NCBI RefSeq assembly: GCF_014879975.1
Contig: NZ_CP062501.1
Span: 930,001 to 994,000, forward strand
From: Vibrio bathopelagicus
GTDB lineage: Bacteria; Pseudomonadota; Gammaproteobacteria; Enterobacterales; Vibrionaceae
DNA length: 64,000 bases
Direction of reading: 5' to 3'
In this document: in pieces, positions 1-9,140 of the stretch
Layout of the letters: each line of letters starts with the position of its first letter
How positions within the stretch are numbered: the first letter of the stretch is position 1
Made by a program: the position numbers and the translations under genes
The notes under the pieces: model-generated
What the model saw: only the letters and a program-made list of their open reading frames with translations
Database searches by the model: none
Told to the model about the DNA's origin: nothing

Positions 1-27
1 AAGATCAATTAGTATCAAAAACTGACG

Positions 28-2502
28 TTATGCCTTTTTTTGACCCTGTTCAGAGTTAAGTAAGAAGTAAGATACCCAATCATTAATCGGCAGAGGTCGC
101 GCAAAGAAATAGCCTTGAGCGTATTTACAACCTATTTGACGCAATGTCTCAACATGATTTTGGGTTTCCAGGCCTTCTGCTATGACTGAAAAATCAAGTA
201 TTTGTGCGAGTTTTAACACTGCACAGGTAATTTCGTAATCGACTTTAGACGAGTTAATGTCTTCAATAAAGCTACGGTCCAATTTGACGCAATCAGCAGA
301 AAGGTTCTTCAAAACCGACAGTGAAGAATAGCCCGTACCAAAATCATCGATAGCAATTTTGTACCCTTTCGAATGAAGCACCTCAATGGTTCTCGAGCAG
401 GTTTCAAAATCGCGCATCATGTCTCTTTCGGTAATCTCAAGCAGTAGTTGGTGAGGCTTACAATCCGTTTCATCGAGTATTACTTGCAGCTGTTCAGCCA
501 GGTCTGTCATATAGAAGATTCTTGCAGAAAAATTGATTGAGAAAGTGACGCCTTGTAAATCAAGCCCCGCGCGTTGCCACTCGGTAATCAAGTTTGCGAC
601 CTTCTTAAATACCCATTTATCGATGTCGATGATCAGGTCACTTTTCTCAGCAACTTCAAGAAAATCAACCGGAGGAAGTAACCCTAACTTGGGGTGTCTC
701 CATCGAATCAAAGCCTCGGCTCCGATGATGTCTTGAGAGTTCAAATCAACCTTGGGTTGGAAGTAAACTTCCAGTTCATCATTGGCGATGGCTTGATGAA
801 GCCCCATATTGGTTTCGATTAAGTCATTAACCTCATGTGTCATTTTGTCAGCATAGATGCGGTACTGGTCTCTACCATTGCGTTTGGCGTGATACATCGC
901 AGTATCTGCGTTTCTAATCAAGGTTTCGCCGTCCAAACCATGAGTAGGGTATTCACACACGCCAATACTGGCTGACACGAAGATAGAATTATCACCGATG
1001 TAGTAGGGCTTACGCAGTGCTTGATTTAAACGGTCTGCGATCGGTTCGCCTTCTTCTAACCCAATGTTTGAAAACACAACCATGAACTCGTCACCCCCCA
1101 TTCGAGCGACAAAGCCTTTGTCTCCAACTAGGTTTCTTAGGATGTCAGATACATTGACCAAAAGGTTGTCACCCGGCGCGTGTCCCAGCGAGTCGTTAAT
1201 GGTTTTAAACTCATCAATGTCGAGGTAAAGCAATAAGAAAGACTCATGGTTTTGGCTCGATCTTCTGATCTCTTCGTCCAATTTTTTCGTCGCCAAAAGG
1301 CGATTGGCCAAACCGGTCAGTGGATCATGGTGAGCCAAGAAATCGAAGTTTTTCTTCTCTTCGGTGAGTTCTAAATAAGCCTCTGAAAGTCGTGAGGCCA
1401 TATCGTTATAGGCCTTTTCTAAGTGAGACCATTCATCGCTTCTGCCCAAATTGATCGGTTCTTTGAGGCTCCCAGACTCTAGGCGGTCAAAGCCATGTTT
1501 AAGCGCATTAAGTGGTTGTCTAATATGATATCTGACCACGTGGTTTACCAATAGCATCGATAATACAAACGCGGAGAGGCTAATAAGGATGGCGTTGAAT
1601 CTTGATAGACCAATTTCTTTTTCTAGCTGGTCGGTTAATTCTAAGGCTTGGTTTTGGACTCGTGACTCTGTGTTTTTCACCATTTCTAATAAGTCACTCT
1701 GTGCTTCTAAAAGAGAGGCCATTACCAACCAACGCTGTTCTAAATTGGCTCTAATTCGTTTTAATGCGGCGTTGTATCGCATTACCGTTCTGTTGATGCG
1801 CTTTTTCTCTGCGATGACGGCGGGCGTTTCGATATCAACGTTCTCTAGGTGAAGTAAGAATATATCGAGTTCTTTCTCGACCTCAATAAGCAGCACTTTT
1901 TCTGTTTCTGGAGTGATACGACTGTGAATGTCACCGACCATTTTTCCTGAAGTAAGAAAAGATTCGCGTAACATGTTGATGAGATCTAACTCGTTGTTGT
2001 AACGGATGAAGTCAGGTTCATCTAGGTGTCTAAGTTTGCTGTCGGCGATGGCGAATTCGAGTTGGTCGAGTTGATCAGCCAAGGTTGCATCAATCTTATT
2101 GGTTTGTTTAAAGATCCTATTCAGTGCCAGTGAGCTGCCTAAAAATCGGTGGAAATTGTTAATAAAGGCATCAATTTTTTGCGAAAAGCCTTCATTGGTC
2201 GACAAATCCCTTAACCTTTGAAGTTGGAAATCAACGTTAAATGCTTCTTCTGACAGTGTGGTTTCACTGAATAAGAAGGTCTGTTCGAGCAATTTCACTC
2301 TTGACGTTAAAGTGAAAACTCGACGGCTGATTTCGGAGTTCACTATCAACTCTGAAACGTGCGTGGACGTTTCAGTTTTAAGTGTAGATTCTACGTAATA
2401 GAGCGATCGAATCACCATGATAACAGCGAGACTCACAATGAATAACGATAGAAGATTCGAAATAATGAGTCGTTGGGTGATGTTTATCTGATGTAATTTC
2501 AT
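28..2502 (-). CDS. Membrane-bound GGDEF-EAL c-di-GMP enzyme with periplasmic sensor domain
   Basis: This 824-residue inner-membrane protein should make and/or break cyclic di-GMP. A TM segment lies near residues 10-32, followed by a roughly 265-residue mostly helical periplasmic region, a second TM near 300-322, a HAMP linker, a GGDEF domain (intact GGDEF at 469-473) and an EAL domain (intact EAL at 596-598). Both motifs look catalytic. I see no RxxD inhibitory site at the usual place before GGDEF. The start is the ATG whose ATGA overlaps the stop of the upstream binding-protein gene, with GGAAG five bases before it; a longer frame would need a TTG. Coupling to a periplasmic binding protein resembles NspS-MbaA and ScrB-ScrC, so ligand-bound binding protein probably sets the cyclase/phosphodiesterase balance. 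That role is inference; the domain call is firm. Confidence 0.93.
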   Translation of the reverse strand: MKLHQINITQRLIISNLLSLFIVSLAVIMVIRSLYYVESTLKTETSTHVSELIVNSEISRRVFTLTSRVKLLEQTFLFSETTLSEEAFNVDFQLQRLRDLSTNEGFSQKIDAFINNFHRFLGSSLALNRIFKQTNKIDATLADQLDQLEFAIADSKLRHLDEPDFIRYNNELDLINMLRESFLTSGKMVGDIHSRITPETEKVLLIEVEKELDIFLLHLENVDIETPAVIAEKKRINRTVMRYNAALKRIRANLEQRWLVMASLLEAQSDLLEMVKNTESRVQNQALELTDQLEKEIGLSRFNAILISLSAFVLSMLLVNHVVRYHIRQPLNALKHGFDRLESGSLKEPINLGRSDEWSHLEKAYNDMASRLSEAYLELTEEKKNFDFLAHHDPLTGLANRLLATKKLDEEIRRSSQNHESFLLLYLDIDEFKTINDSLGHAPGDNLLVNVSDILRNLVGDKGFVARMGGDEFMVVFSNIGLEEGEPIADRLNQALRKPYYIGDNSIFVSASIGVCEYPTHGLDGETLIRNADTAMYHAKRNGRDQYRIYADKMTHEVNDLIETNMGLHQAIANDELEVYFQPKVDLNSQDIIGAEALIRWRHPKLGLLPPVDFLEVAEKSDLIIDIDKWVFKKVANLITEWQRAGLDLQGVTFSINFSARIFYMTDLAEQLQVILDETDCKPHQLLLEITERDMMRDFETCSRTIEVLHSKGYKIAIDDFGTGYSSLSVLKNLSADCVKLDRSFIEDINSSKVDYEITCAVLKLAQILDFSVIAEGLETQNHVETLRQIGCKYAQGYFFARPLPINDWVSYFLLNSEQGQKKA

Positions 2503-3617
2503 TGTGGCTTCCAAATTCTCAGATACGCTTCGCGATAGCCATTTTTAGGGTCGTAGATGCCTTTGTCTTCGTGACTTATAAGCTCTTCAACATTGTCTGG
2601 CGTGACTAGGTGAACAGGAGCAGAGTAACCGCTAGGCGGCATCTTGTTGAAGGCTCGATTGAGTTCGTCGACAATTTGCCAACCTTGCAAATAAAGAGGC
2701 TCTGGTACAGTAGCAAGTTGGAACTGGCCACTATTAATTCGTTTGTATGCGGCTTTGCTACCGTCACCCGCCGAGATATTTTGTGGTATTAGCCGATACT
2801 CATCGAGGTTGGATTCCAAAGACGGGATCGCATAATCAATGTACAAGTCGTTGATGGCTAAAATGTGCGTGATTTTCTCGTCGTACTTCTTCTCGAGTAT
2901 TTTTAATGTCGCGGGCATTTGCTCCGCTATTTTATCTAACGGTAGGTAGTTCAGTTCAAGGACATCGCACGTGTTGCAACGTTTAATCGTGTTGACCATC
3001 GCGTTTGCTTTGATCATCGCTATTTCATAATTAGGGTCGGTGAATACGACGGTTTTGGCTCGACCATTAGAGTTTACAATCGCGAGCAGTGCAGCGACTT
3101 CGGCTACAGCCAAAGGATCGGTTGTTATGTTCGAGTATAAGCCAATCTCAGGGTTCCCACTCACCAATTCAGTCGCATGCCAACCAATGACCACAACCCC
3201 GAGCTCTTCGGCTTGTTTTAAAATGTCTTTGTGTCGGACAGCATCGATCCCGCCGAGAACGATGGCGTCAGGCTCAAAGCCGAGCGCTTTTCTGATCGCT
3301 GCACCTTGGCGGACTTCAGAACCTAGACCGTCGATAAAACGAAGGTGCCAATTGATCTTAGAAATGGCTTCAGATATGCCTTTCCCAACACCATAAACAC
3401 CGCCGTTACGTAAGTCTGAGGCGACAAAAATAATGTTCTTCTCGTGAAGCACGGCCGGACCTTCCGTTGGTCCTCCCCAAGTTCGTTGACTGGAAATCGC
3501 TTGCATCACTTTTTCTTCAGCGTATTGGAAGAAATCGTCTTCTGGATTGCCCGCAAAACTGGTTGAGTAGCAGGTGGTAGCGAGCAACAAACTCGCAAAA
3601 CTTATCGTCTTATTCAT
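2499..3617 (-). CDS. Type 1 periplasmic binding protein, probable ligand sensor for the GGDEF-EAL protein
   Basis: This 372-residue protein has a Sec signal peptide (cleavage near residue 22) and the alternating alpha/beta pattern of sugar-type (Peripla_BP_1/4) binding proteins. Examples are the IIFVASDLRNGG first strand, the PDAIVLGGIDA strand near residue 137 and the SAGDGS segment near 283. A CNTC pair near 214-217 may form a disulfide. No ABC permease or ATPase gene is nearby. The gene overlaps the start of the downstream GGDEF-EAL gene by four bases, so the two are co-translated. I infer that it senses a small periplasmic ligand and docks on the partner's periplasmic domain, as in NspS-MbaA or TorT-TorS. 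The ligand cannot be read from sequence. Confidence 0.85.
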   Translation of the reverse strand: MNKTISFASLLLATTCYSTSFAGNPEDDFFQYAEEKVMQAISSQRTWGGPTEGPAVLHEKNIIFVASDLRNGGVYGVGKGISEAISKINWHLRFIDGLGSEVRQGAAIRKALGFEPDAIVLGGIDAVRHKDILKQAEELGVVVIGWHATELVSGNPEIGLYSNITTDPLAVAEVAALLAIVNSNGRAKTVVFTDPNYEIAMIKANAMVNTIKRCNTCDVLELNYLPLDKIAEQMPATLKILEKKYDEKITHILAINDLYIDYAIPSLESNLDEYRLIPQNISAGDGSKAAYKRINSGQFQLATVPEPLYLQGWQIVDELNRAFNKMPPSGYSAPVHLVTPDNVEELISHEDKGIYDPKNGYREAYLRIWKPQ

Positions 3618-3698
3618 GAATTATATAAAGTGCTTTTAATCATCATCGTTATATATTTATAATAATGTTAATAAACATTCAAACATTTGGTAACAGTT

Positions 3699-4793
3699 AT
3701 GATGGGTCAAATTTATAAAAATGTTTTTCCAACCCTACTAACCGCCTGTTTTGCTGTTCCTTGGTTCGTGAACGCTGATGGCATAAGGCCTGACGCTGAT
3801 TCTAGAAAACTGGATAAATTTCAAGAGACTGTAAGTGGAGAGCCGATCTCTTTGGCTACTGTGTCATTTGAAAAACCGGTGAGAATTGCTCTAATTTATC
3901 CAAGTGCAGATATTTCTGACTTTTGGATAAGAAATTACACGGCATTGAAGGAGCGACTCATTGCCCTCGAACTTCCATTTGAGATCCAAGAGTTCACATC
4001 GAGACAAATTGAACACTCTTTACAAACACAATATACGGATCAAGTCTTGAGCTCTGAGGCACCGTATGACTTCGTAATTTTTGGCCCTTCAGAGTTAGGC
4101 GTTCAAGCTGGAAATATTCAAAAACTTTCTGCATCGAAAGACTTTAAAACCTTTATCTGGGCGTTTCATACACCGAACGAACAATGGGTACATCAACCAG
4201 ACAGTTGGTTCGACTTTTCTAGTGCGATGGGCGCGAAAGTGCTGTGCCAACATGTGTTGGAAGAGTTAGGTAATGAGGTTGAATTCTCTGCGAATCGCGG
4301 GATCCCTGGAATCACCGACACGCAGCGCTCACAAGGTTTCATCAATTGTGTCGAAGAGAAAGGCGATTGGTTAACCGTCTATGAGCACTTTGGGCAATAT
4401 CAAAAAATTGGTGGGGCTGATGGGGTTCGATTGGTTCTCGGTAATTTCCCTGAAGTGACGATGATTCACAATGCAAATACAGCGATGACGATGGGGGCTG
4501 TTGATGCGTTAGGTAAAGCCGATATGCTTTCTGAAATATATGTGACGGGTTGGGGCGGAACGGCGAAAGAGATCGAAAAGATTCGTTCAGACGAGTTGGA
4601 TGCGACTCCAATGAGAATGAGTGATGACCTTGGGGTTGCGACAGCGGAAGCCATCAAATTTCATCTAGAAGAGAGGGAAGCCGAAGTGCCACTTATCTAT
4701 TTGGGGCGAATTACGGTTGTGCACAACAAGATGAATGATGAAGAGTTGAATCAGTTAACTAAAGAAGCATTTCGTTACTCGGGTCAGAACTAG
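3699..4793 (+). CDS. LuxP-like periplasmic binding protein (AI-2 receptor paralogue)
   Basis: This 364-residue periplasmic protein resembles Vibrio LuxP over its whole length. The SDFWIRN segment (73-79), the GAVDAL and GWGG motifs (267-272, 284-287), PMRMSDD (304-310) and the end AFRYS are LuxP hallmarks. Compared from memory with V. harveyi LuxP, the residues matching Ser79, Trp82, Arg215, Trp289 and Arg310 are kept (S73, W76, R210, W285, R306). Those matching Gln77, Asn159 and Asp267 appear to be D71, A155 and A262. No luxQ is adjacent; the neighbours are the divergent binding protein and GGDEF-EAL pair. The start is the first ATG of an ATG-ATG pair and no clear SD is visible. It may bind a furanosyl or sugar ligand other than borated AI-2. 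Family call good, ligand unknown. Confidence 0.85.
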   Translation: MMGQIYKNVFPTLLTACFAVPWFVNADGIRPDADSRKLDKFQETVSGEPISLATVSFEKPVRIALIYPSADISDFWIRNYTALKERLIALELPFEIQEFTSRQIEHSLQTQYTDQVLSSEAPYDFVIFGPSELGVQAGNIQKLSASKDFKTFIWAFHTPNEQWVHQPDSWFDFSSAMGAKVLCQHVLEELGNEVEFSANRGIPGITDTQRSQGFINCVEEKGDWLTVYEHFGQYQKIGGADGVRLVLGNFPEVTMIHNANTAMTMGAVDALGKADMLSEIYVTGWGGTAKEIEKIRSDELDATPMRMSDDLGVATAEAIKFHLEEREAEVPLIYLGRITVVHNKMNDEELNQLTKEAFRYSGQN

Positions 4794-4841
4794 GCTTGCT
4801 TAATCTGTCTCTTCTGGTTCTATTTTCACACATTAAACTAA

Positions 4842-4895
4842 AAGAGCCGTTTACCTGTTTCGACTGAATCTGCCAGACTTAGGTAAACGGCTCTT
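4842..4895 (-). terminator. Perfect 15-bp inverted repeat, probable terminator of the phosphatase gene
   Basis: The arms at 4842-4856 and 4881-4895 are perfectly complementary over 15 bases and separated by 24 bases. On the minus strand the second arm is followed by TTTTAG, which suits termination of the phosphatase gene. No T-run follows on the plus strand, so use by the LuxP-like gene is less certain. Confidence 0.6.
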
Positions 4896-4948
4896 GCATT
4901 AGGTATCGAAGGTTCTAAATCTTAACGATTAAACCTCAATGAATTCGA

Positions 4949-6631
4949 TCATTCAGTGATTTCTTTCAGCACTTGTCCAATCGAACCACTTGGTTGAGTG
5001 ATGCCCAGTTTATTCGAAAGTGTTGGCGCAATGTCGTATGGCGTGATTGCACGCGAGACGTTCTGAGCTTCAACATCGTAGCCTGCAAAAATAACCGGTA
5101 CATGGGTGTCGTATTTCCAAGGAGAACCATGTGTAGAGGCGATTTGTAGGCCTTCCATGTCATTAATGTAGCTACGTGGTGCGAATACCACATAGACATC
5201 GCCAGAGCGAGCTGGGTGGTAGTTGTTTTTGATGAGCTGCATTACATGAGTATCCGGCACTCGGTTCGCTGCGATATCACTGCTTGATACTGCAAATGCA
5301 ACGCCTTTCACTTTCGCTATTTCATCCGCAATTACTCCTTGTACCTCAGCGAGGTCAAGCTTCTTCTCGGCGATTAAATCGTGATTCAGATAAATATAAG
5401 GCTGTGCATACAAACGAATCGCCTCTTTAGTTAAGCCAAATTCGTCCTTCAATCGTTTCTCAACGCCACTCGAGAGTAGTGTGTCTTTGTTGAAGTACTG
5501 AGCTTGATTGAAGCCAAGTGCATTTGCCGCAGGTGAAGATTCAGGCACGCCGTGATCGGCAGACAGTACAATTAACGTGTTCTCTAGGCCGACTTGGTTA
5601 TCGACAGTCTTGAGAAGCTTTGCGATAGTTCTATCGAGTCGAATCAAGTTGTCTTCGGTTTCTAGACTTTCAGGGCCATAAAGGTGAACCACATAGTCGT
5701 TCGACGAGAAACTAACAGATAGATAATCGGTCACGTCACCTTGGCCTAGCTTCTCTTGCATCAACAAGGTGCTTGCGAAGTTTTCCGTGATTTCATCACC
5801 AGCAGGACTCACGGTGAGCGTAGTACTGTAGTACTTATAGCTTGCCGGGCCGTATGGGTGAGGGAAGGTGCGTTGGAAATCACCGAGTTTCACTTTGTGT
5901 TCGGTATTATGTTCTTGCAACGTGTATTGATCACGCGGCAATGAAAGCTCCCACTTTTGTTTGGAATACTGAGCAGCAATCGCTTTCTCGTTCCAGCGTG
6001 ATACCCAAGCTGGATATTCATCGTAGTAATAGTTACTCGTTACAAATTCAGATTGTGCTTTGGAGAACCAGAAGGCTTTGCCACTGTGTCCCGCCAATGA
6101 GATTGCGCCGCGGTCTTTCACCGACACACCGAACACTTTGGATTTTCCGCTATTGGAAATCGTTAGTTCATCACCAAACGTAGTAGAGAGTATTGGCTCA
6201 GGAGAGCGACCATCACCTTGTGCTGTCTTCTGTGTTGGGTCGATCTCTGTTGCTTTATCGACACCTGCACCAGAGGTCAGCATTTTGTAGTTACCATCTT
6301 CTACGTTATACACCAAACGCTCTTCACTACGGTCATACCAAACATTACCAACCATGCCATGAACACTCGGCGGAGCACCCGTTGCAAGCGATACATGTCC
6401 GACAATGGTTTCTGTGTTTCCATGCTGGTAGTTTGCATTGGTGTAATAGGTACCGTCATCCATTAAGTACCGAAATCCGCCTTCACCGAAGTTGTGCTTA
6501 TATCGTTCGATAAGGTCTGCACGCAGGCCATCGACCGTGATTTGGAGGACTAAATCTGGCTTGTCCGCAGCCGATGCAGGGAAGGCACAGAGTAACGCGA
6601 GTGTAAGTCCTGAAAGCTTGGTGTATTGCAT
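4949..6631 (-). CDS. PafA-type alkaline phosphatase, periplasmic
   Basis: This 560-residue protein with a Sec signal peptide (to about residue 21) belongs to the type I phosphodiesterase/alkaline phosphatase superfamily. It follows the PafA pattern: metal ligand Asp in VDGLRAD (D34), nucleophile Thr in TIVGH (T75), Asn in GNVWYD (N96), phosphate-binding KDR (K172, R174), then the NDYVVH, SADHG and THGSPW metal-binding motifs. These predict a broad-specificity phosphomonoesterase releasing phosphate outside the cytoplasm. The nucleophile is Thr rather than a Cys/Ser within a sulfatase signature, so it is not a substrate of the sulfatase-maturation enzyme encoded nearby. The start has AAGGA ahead of the ATG. 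I saw no clear Pho box. Confidence 0.88.
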   Translation of the reverse strand: MQYTKLSGLTLALLCAFPASAADKPDLVLQITVDGLRADLIERYKHNFGEGGFRYLMDDGTYYTNANYQHGNTETIVGHVSLATGAPPSVHGMVGNVWYDRSEERLVYNVEDGNYKMLTSGAGVDKATEIDPTQKTAQGDGRSPEPILSTTFGDELTISNSGKSKVFGVSVKDRGAISLAGHSGKAFWFSKAQSEFVTSNYYYDEYPAWVSRWNEKAIAAQYSKQKWELSLPRDQYTLQEHNTEHKVKLGDFQRTFPHPYGPASYKYYSTTLTVSPAGDEITENFASTLLMQEKLGQGDVTDYLSVSFSSNDYVVHLYGPESLETEDNLIRLDRTIAKLLKTVDNQVGLENTLIVLSADHGVPESSPAANALGFNQAQYFNKDTLLSSGVEKRLKDEFGLTKEAIRLYAQPYIYLNHDLIAEKKLDLAEVQGVIADEIAKVKGVAFAVSSSDIAANRVPDTHVMQLIKNNYHPARSGDVYVVFAPRSYINDMEGLQIASTHGSPWKYDTHVPVIFAGYDVEAQNVSRAITPYDIAPTLSNKLGITQPSGSIGQVLKEITE

Positions 6632-6795
6632 AGAGTGTCCTTTTCAGTGTTGCCGTAGCGTTCTAACGTTTGATGATGCAAGTTATGTTTTTAGTATCGT
6701 TGACCGGAGAGCATTGAGCTGAGTCACTTAATTCGTTTAAGTGATTAATTCTTAAAATGAACTAGCTTGCTCTCTAAATTAATCAGCATCTTTAA

Positions 6796-7584
6796 CTAGT
6801 TCGTATCTTTAACTAAGCGCAGGCCCATGTCTGACATAGTGATCGATTGGCTTGCGAAGTCGCGACGGTAACTTTCAGATTCATTTTCATCATAGGCAAA
6901 GCTGCCACCACGAACGGACTTGTGTGATAAACCAACGTCACTGTGTTTTGTATTGTTTGGATTGTCTGTTGGACCGAATCTGTAGAAGGTGTCATCAAAA
7001 GCATCAATGACAAATTCACCAACGTTTCCTGTCATGTCGTATAAGCCTAGTTCATTTGGTTTTTTTAGCCCGACAGGATGTGCGCTATTTTTTGAATTTG
7101 CTGAGTACCACGCGACATCATCTAAGTCGTTGGAACCACTGTAAGTATAGCCTTTACTGTCATTGCCACCTTTCGCAGCAAACTCCCATTCAGCTTCCGT
7201 TGGCAGGCGGTATTCTTCGCCGGTTAATTCATTCAATTGCTCAACGAAATAGTTCGCTTGTTGCCAGCTAAGGTTATTAACCGGAACCTGTGGATTTTGG
7301 AAATAACTGAGAGATGAACCCATCACCGATTCGAACAATTCTTGAGTCACCTCAAACTTCGCGATGTAGAAACTATCTACAGTTACATCCCGGGCTGGTC
7401 GTTCTGCCTTGCTCGCTTCTGGGCTGTTTGAACCCATGGTGAATGTTCCGCCTTCAACCAACACCATCTCTTGGTCAATTTTTTTGGCGATAGGATGTGT
7501 AGGCACGCTGACACAGCCGCTTAGAAGAATAGTCATGGTGACGCTGCTAACCGCTGCTAAATGTTTGTAATTGAAAAATTTCAT
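6796..7584 (-). CDS. SUMF1/FGE-fold lipoprotein, probably non-catalytic
   Basis: This 262-residue lipoprotein has lipobox LLSGC near residue 24 followed by a formylglycine-generating-enzyme (SUMF1) fold. Visible motifs are GGTFTMGS, the PVNNLSWQQA segment, RLPTEAEWEFAAKGG, GNVGEF and VRGGSF near the C-terminus. The chosen ATG begins the lipoprotein signal and has GAGG seven bases upstream; a longer frame would place 17 polar residues before it. The C-terminal region, where true FGEs carry their active cysteines, contains none. The protein is therefore more likely a structural or binding SUMF1-domain protein than a sulfatase activator. It is divergent from the anaerobic maturase gene. Confidence 0.85.
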   Translation of the reverse strand: MKFFNYKHLAAVSSVTMTILLSGCVSVPTHPIAKKIDQEMVLVEGGTFTMGSNSPEASKAERPARDVTVDSFYIAKFEVTQELFESVMGSSLSYFQNPQVPVNNLSWQQANYFVEQLNELTGEEYRLPTEAEWEFAAKGGNDSKGYTYSGSNDLDDVAWYSANSKNSAHPVGLKKPNELGLYDMTGNVGEFVIDAFDDTFYRFGPTDNPNNTKHSDVGLSHKSVRGGSFAYDENESESYRRDFASQSITMSDMGLRLVKDTN

Positions 7585-7721
7585 CACGTGCCTCAAATGT
7601 TCGAAATAGGGTGCAATTCTAACGTTTAAGGTCATTCCTATTGGTTATAAAGGGTATAACATGCCACTGACTTAAATCGGAATTATGATGGGAGCCAGAC
7701 ACTAAGATAGGTAGGTAAATC

Positions 7722-9053
7722 ATGCATATTACTCAAGGTCCGCAATATAATGGTAAAGCGTCTAAACGCTTGCATGTTATGGCGAAGCCGATTGGCGCAG
7801 CGTGTAATATCGACTGTAAATATTGTTATTACCTAAGTAAGCAAGATTTGTTGGAGTACAAGAAAGGCAGTTCTCCAAGAATGGATGACGAGACGTTAGA
7901 GACTTATATCCGACAATATATCGAAGGTCAAAATACCCCTGAAATCATCTTCTCGTGGCAGGGCGGTGAACCTACCATGCTAGGTTTGGCTTATTTCGAA
8001 AGAGTGGTTGAGCTGCAGAAAAAATATCAACCTGAAGGTGTGTTGATTTCAAATGACCTTCAGACTAATGGCACATTATTGAATGACGATTGGGGTCGAT
8101 TCTTAGCAAAGAACAACTTCCTGATCGGTTTAAGTATTGATGGCCCTGAAATGCTGCACAACGCTTACCGTACAAATCGAGCTGGTCGTGGCACATTCAA
8201 ACAAGTGATGGCTGCGGTTGAACTGCTACACAAACACCAAGTTAAATTCGCAACGCTCACTTGTGTGAATAACCTCACCAGTCAAAATGCACTAGAAGTG
8301 TATCGCTTCCTGCGTGATGTGGTGAAGTCTCCACAGATGCAATTTATCCCTATCGTTGAACAAAAAACCTTTAGAACCGTTGCACCGCAAACTTCTCAAG
8401 TGAGTGAGCAACTTAAGCAAGGTGACAAACGTCTTATCCCAGGCCACAAAGATTCGATCATGGAATCATGGTGCGTGTCAGATTTGGCTTGGGGTAATTT
8501 CCTGATTACTGTGTTTGATGAGTGGGCGAAGCACGACATCGGTAAAGTGTTTGTTCAGTATTTTGAAGCAAGCTTAGAAACGTGGATTGGTCGCCCAAAC
8601 CCGCTTTGCACTTTGAACGAGATGTGTGGCAAAGGGCTCGCGATGGAGCCAAACGGCGACGTGTTCTCGTGTGACCACTATGTCTACCCAGAATATAAAA
8701 TCGGAAATATCCACCACGAGAAGCTTGATGATCTCGCGTACAGCGCACCACAACAGAAATTTGGTTTCGCGAAATCACGCACATTGACGAGCCAATGTCA
8801 GCAGTGTGACTACAAATTCGCTTGTCATGGCGAGTGTCCTAAAAACCGCTTTATCAAAACTCGTGCTGGTGAGCCGGGTTTGAACTACCTATGTGCAGGT
8901 TGGCACAAGTTCTTTTCTCATGTAGATAAGTCGATGGCCTATATCGCTCGGGCCATGAGACATCCTGTAGCTCATGGTAAGCACAATGACTCTGTATTGA
9001 TGGCGCATCGAGCAAAACAGGCGCAACAAGCCACGTTCGAGACCAAGTTTTAA
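7722..9053 (+). CDS. Anaerobic sulfatase-maturating enzyme (radical SAM/SPASM)
   Basis: This 443-residue cytosolic radical SAM protein has the CX3CX2C cluster motif at C28, C32 and C35, each cysteine binding the SAM-cleaving 4Fe-4S cluster. A SPASM-type cysteine-rich region near residues 297-395 should hold the auxiliary clusters, including CTLNEMCGKG, FSCDHYVYPE and the CQQCDYKFACHGEC run. Family members (AtsB/anSME) oxidise a Cys or Ser in a sulfatase signature to formylglycine without oxygen. No sulfatase is encoded in this window, so its client must be elsewhere. The SD region TAGGTAGG precedes the ATG. Confidence 0.92.
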   Translation: MHITQGPQYNGKASKRLHVMAKPIGAACNIDCKYCYYLSKQDLLEYKKGSSPRMDDETLETYIRQYIEGQNTPEIIFSWQGGEPTMLGLAYFERVVELQKKYQPEGVLISNDLQTNGTLLNDDWGRFLAKNNFLIGLSIDGPEMLHNAYRTNRAGRGTFKQVMAAVELLHKHQVKFATLTCVNNLTSQNALEVYRFLRDVVKSPQMQFIPIVEQKTFRTVAPQTSQVSEQLKQGDKRLIPGHKDSIMESWCVSDLAWGNFLITVFDEWAKHDIGKVFVQYFEASLETWIGRPNPLCTLNEMCGKGLAMEPNGDVFSCDHYVYPEYKIGNIHHEKLDDLAYSAPQQKFGFAKSRTLTSQCQQCDYKFACHGECPKNRFIKTRAGEPGLNYLCAGWHKFFSHVDKSMAYIARAMRHPVAHGKHNDSVLMAHRAKQAQQATFETKF

Positions 9054-9140
9054 CTCGGCCTTTTTGTCTACAGATCCTAACGAAATTTAATTAGATACGA
9101 GTCTAAGGAAAGGCTAAGTTCCCCAGTTTAAGGTAATACT

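Noticed and set aside
4949..6631. Phosphatase considered as a sulfatase served by the nearby maturase
   Set aside because: The nucleophile position is Thr in TIVGH, with the KDR phosphate motif. There is no C/S-x-P/A-x-R signature.
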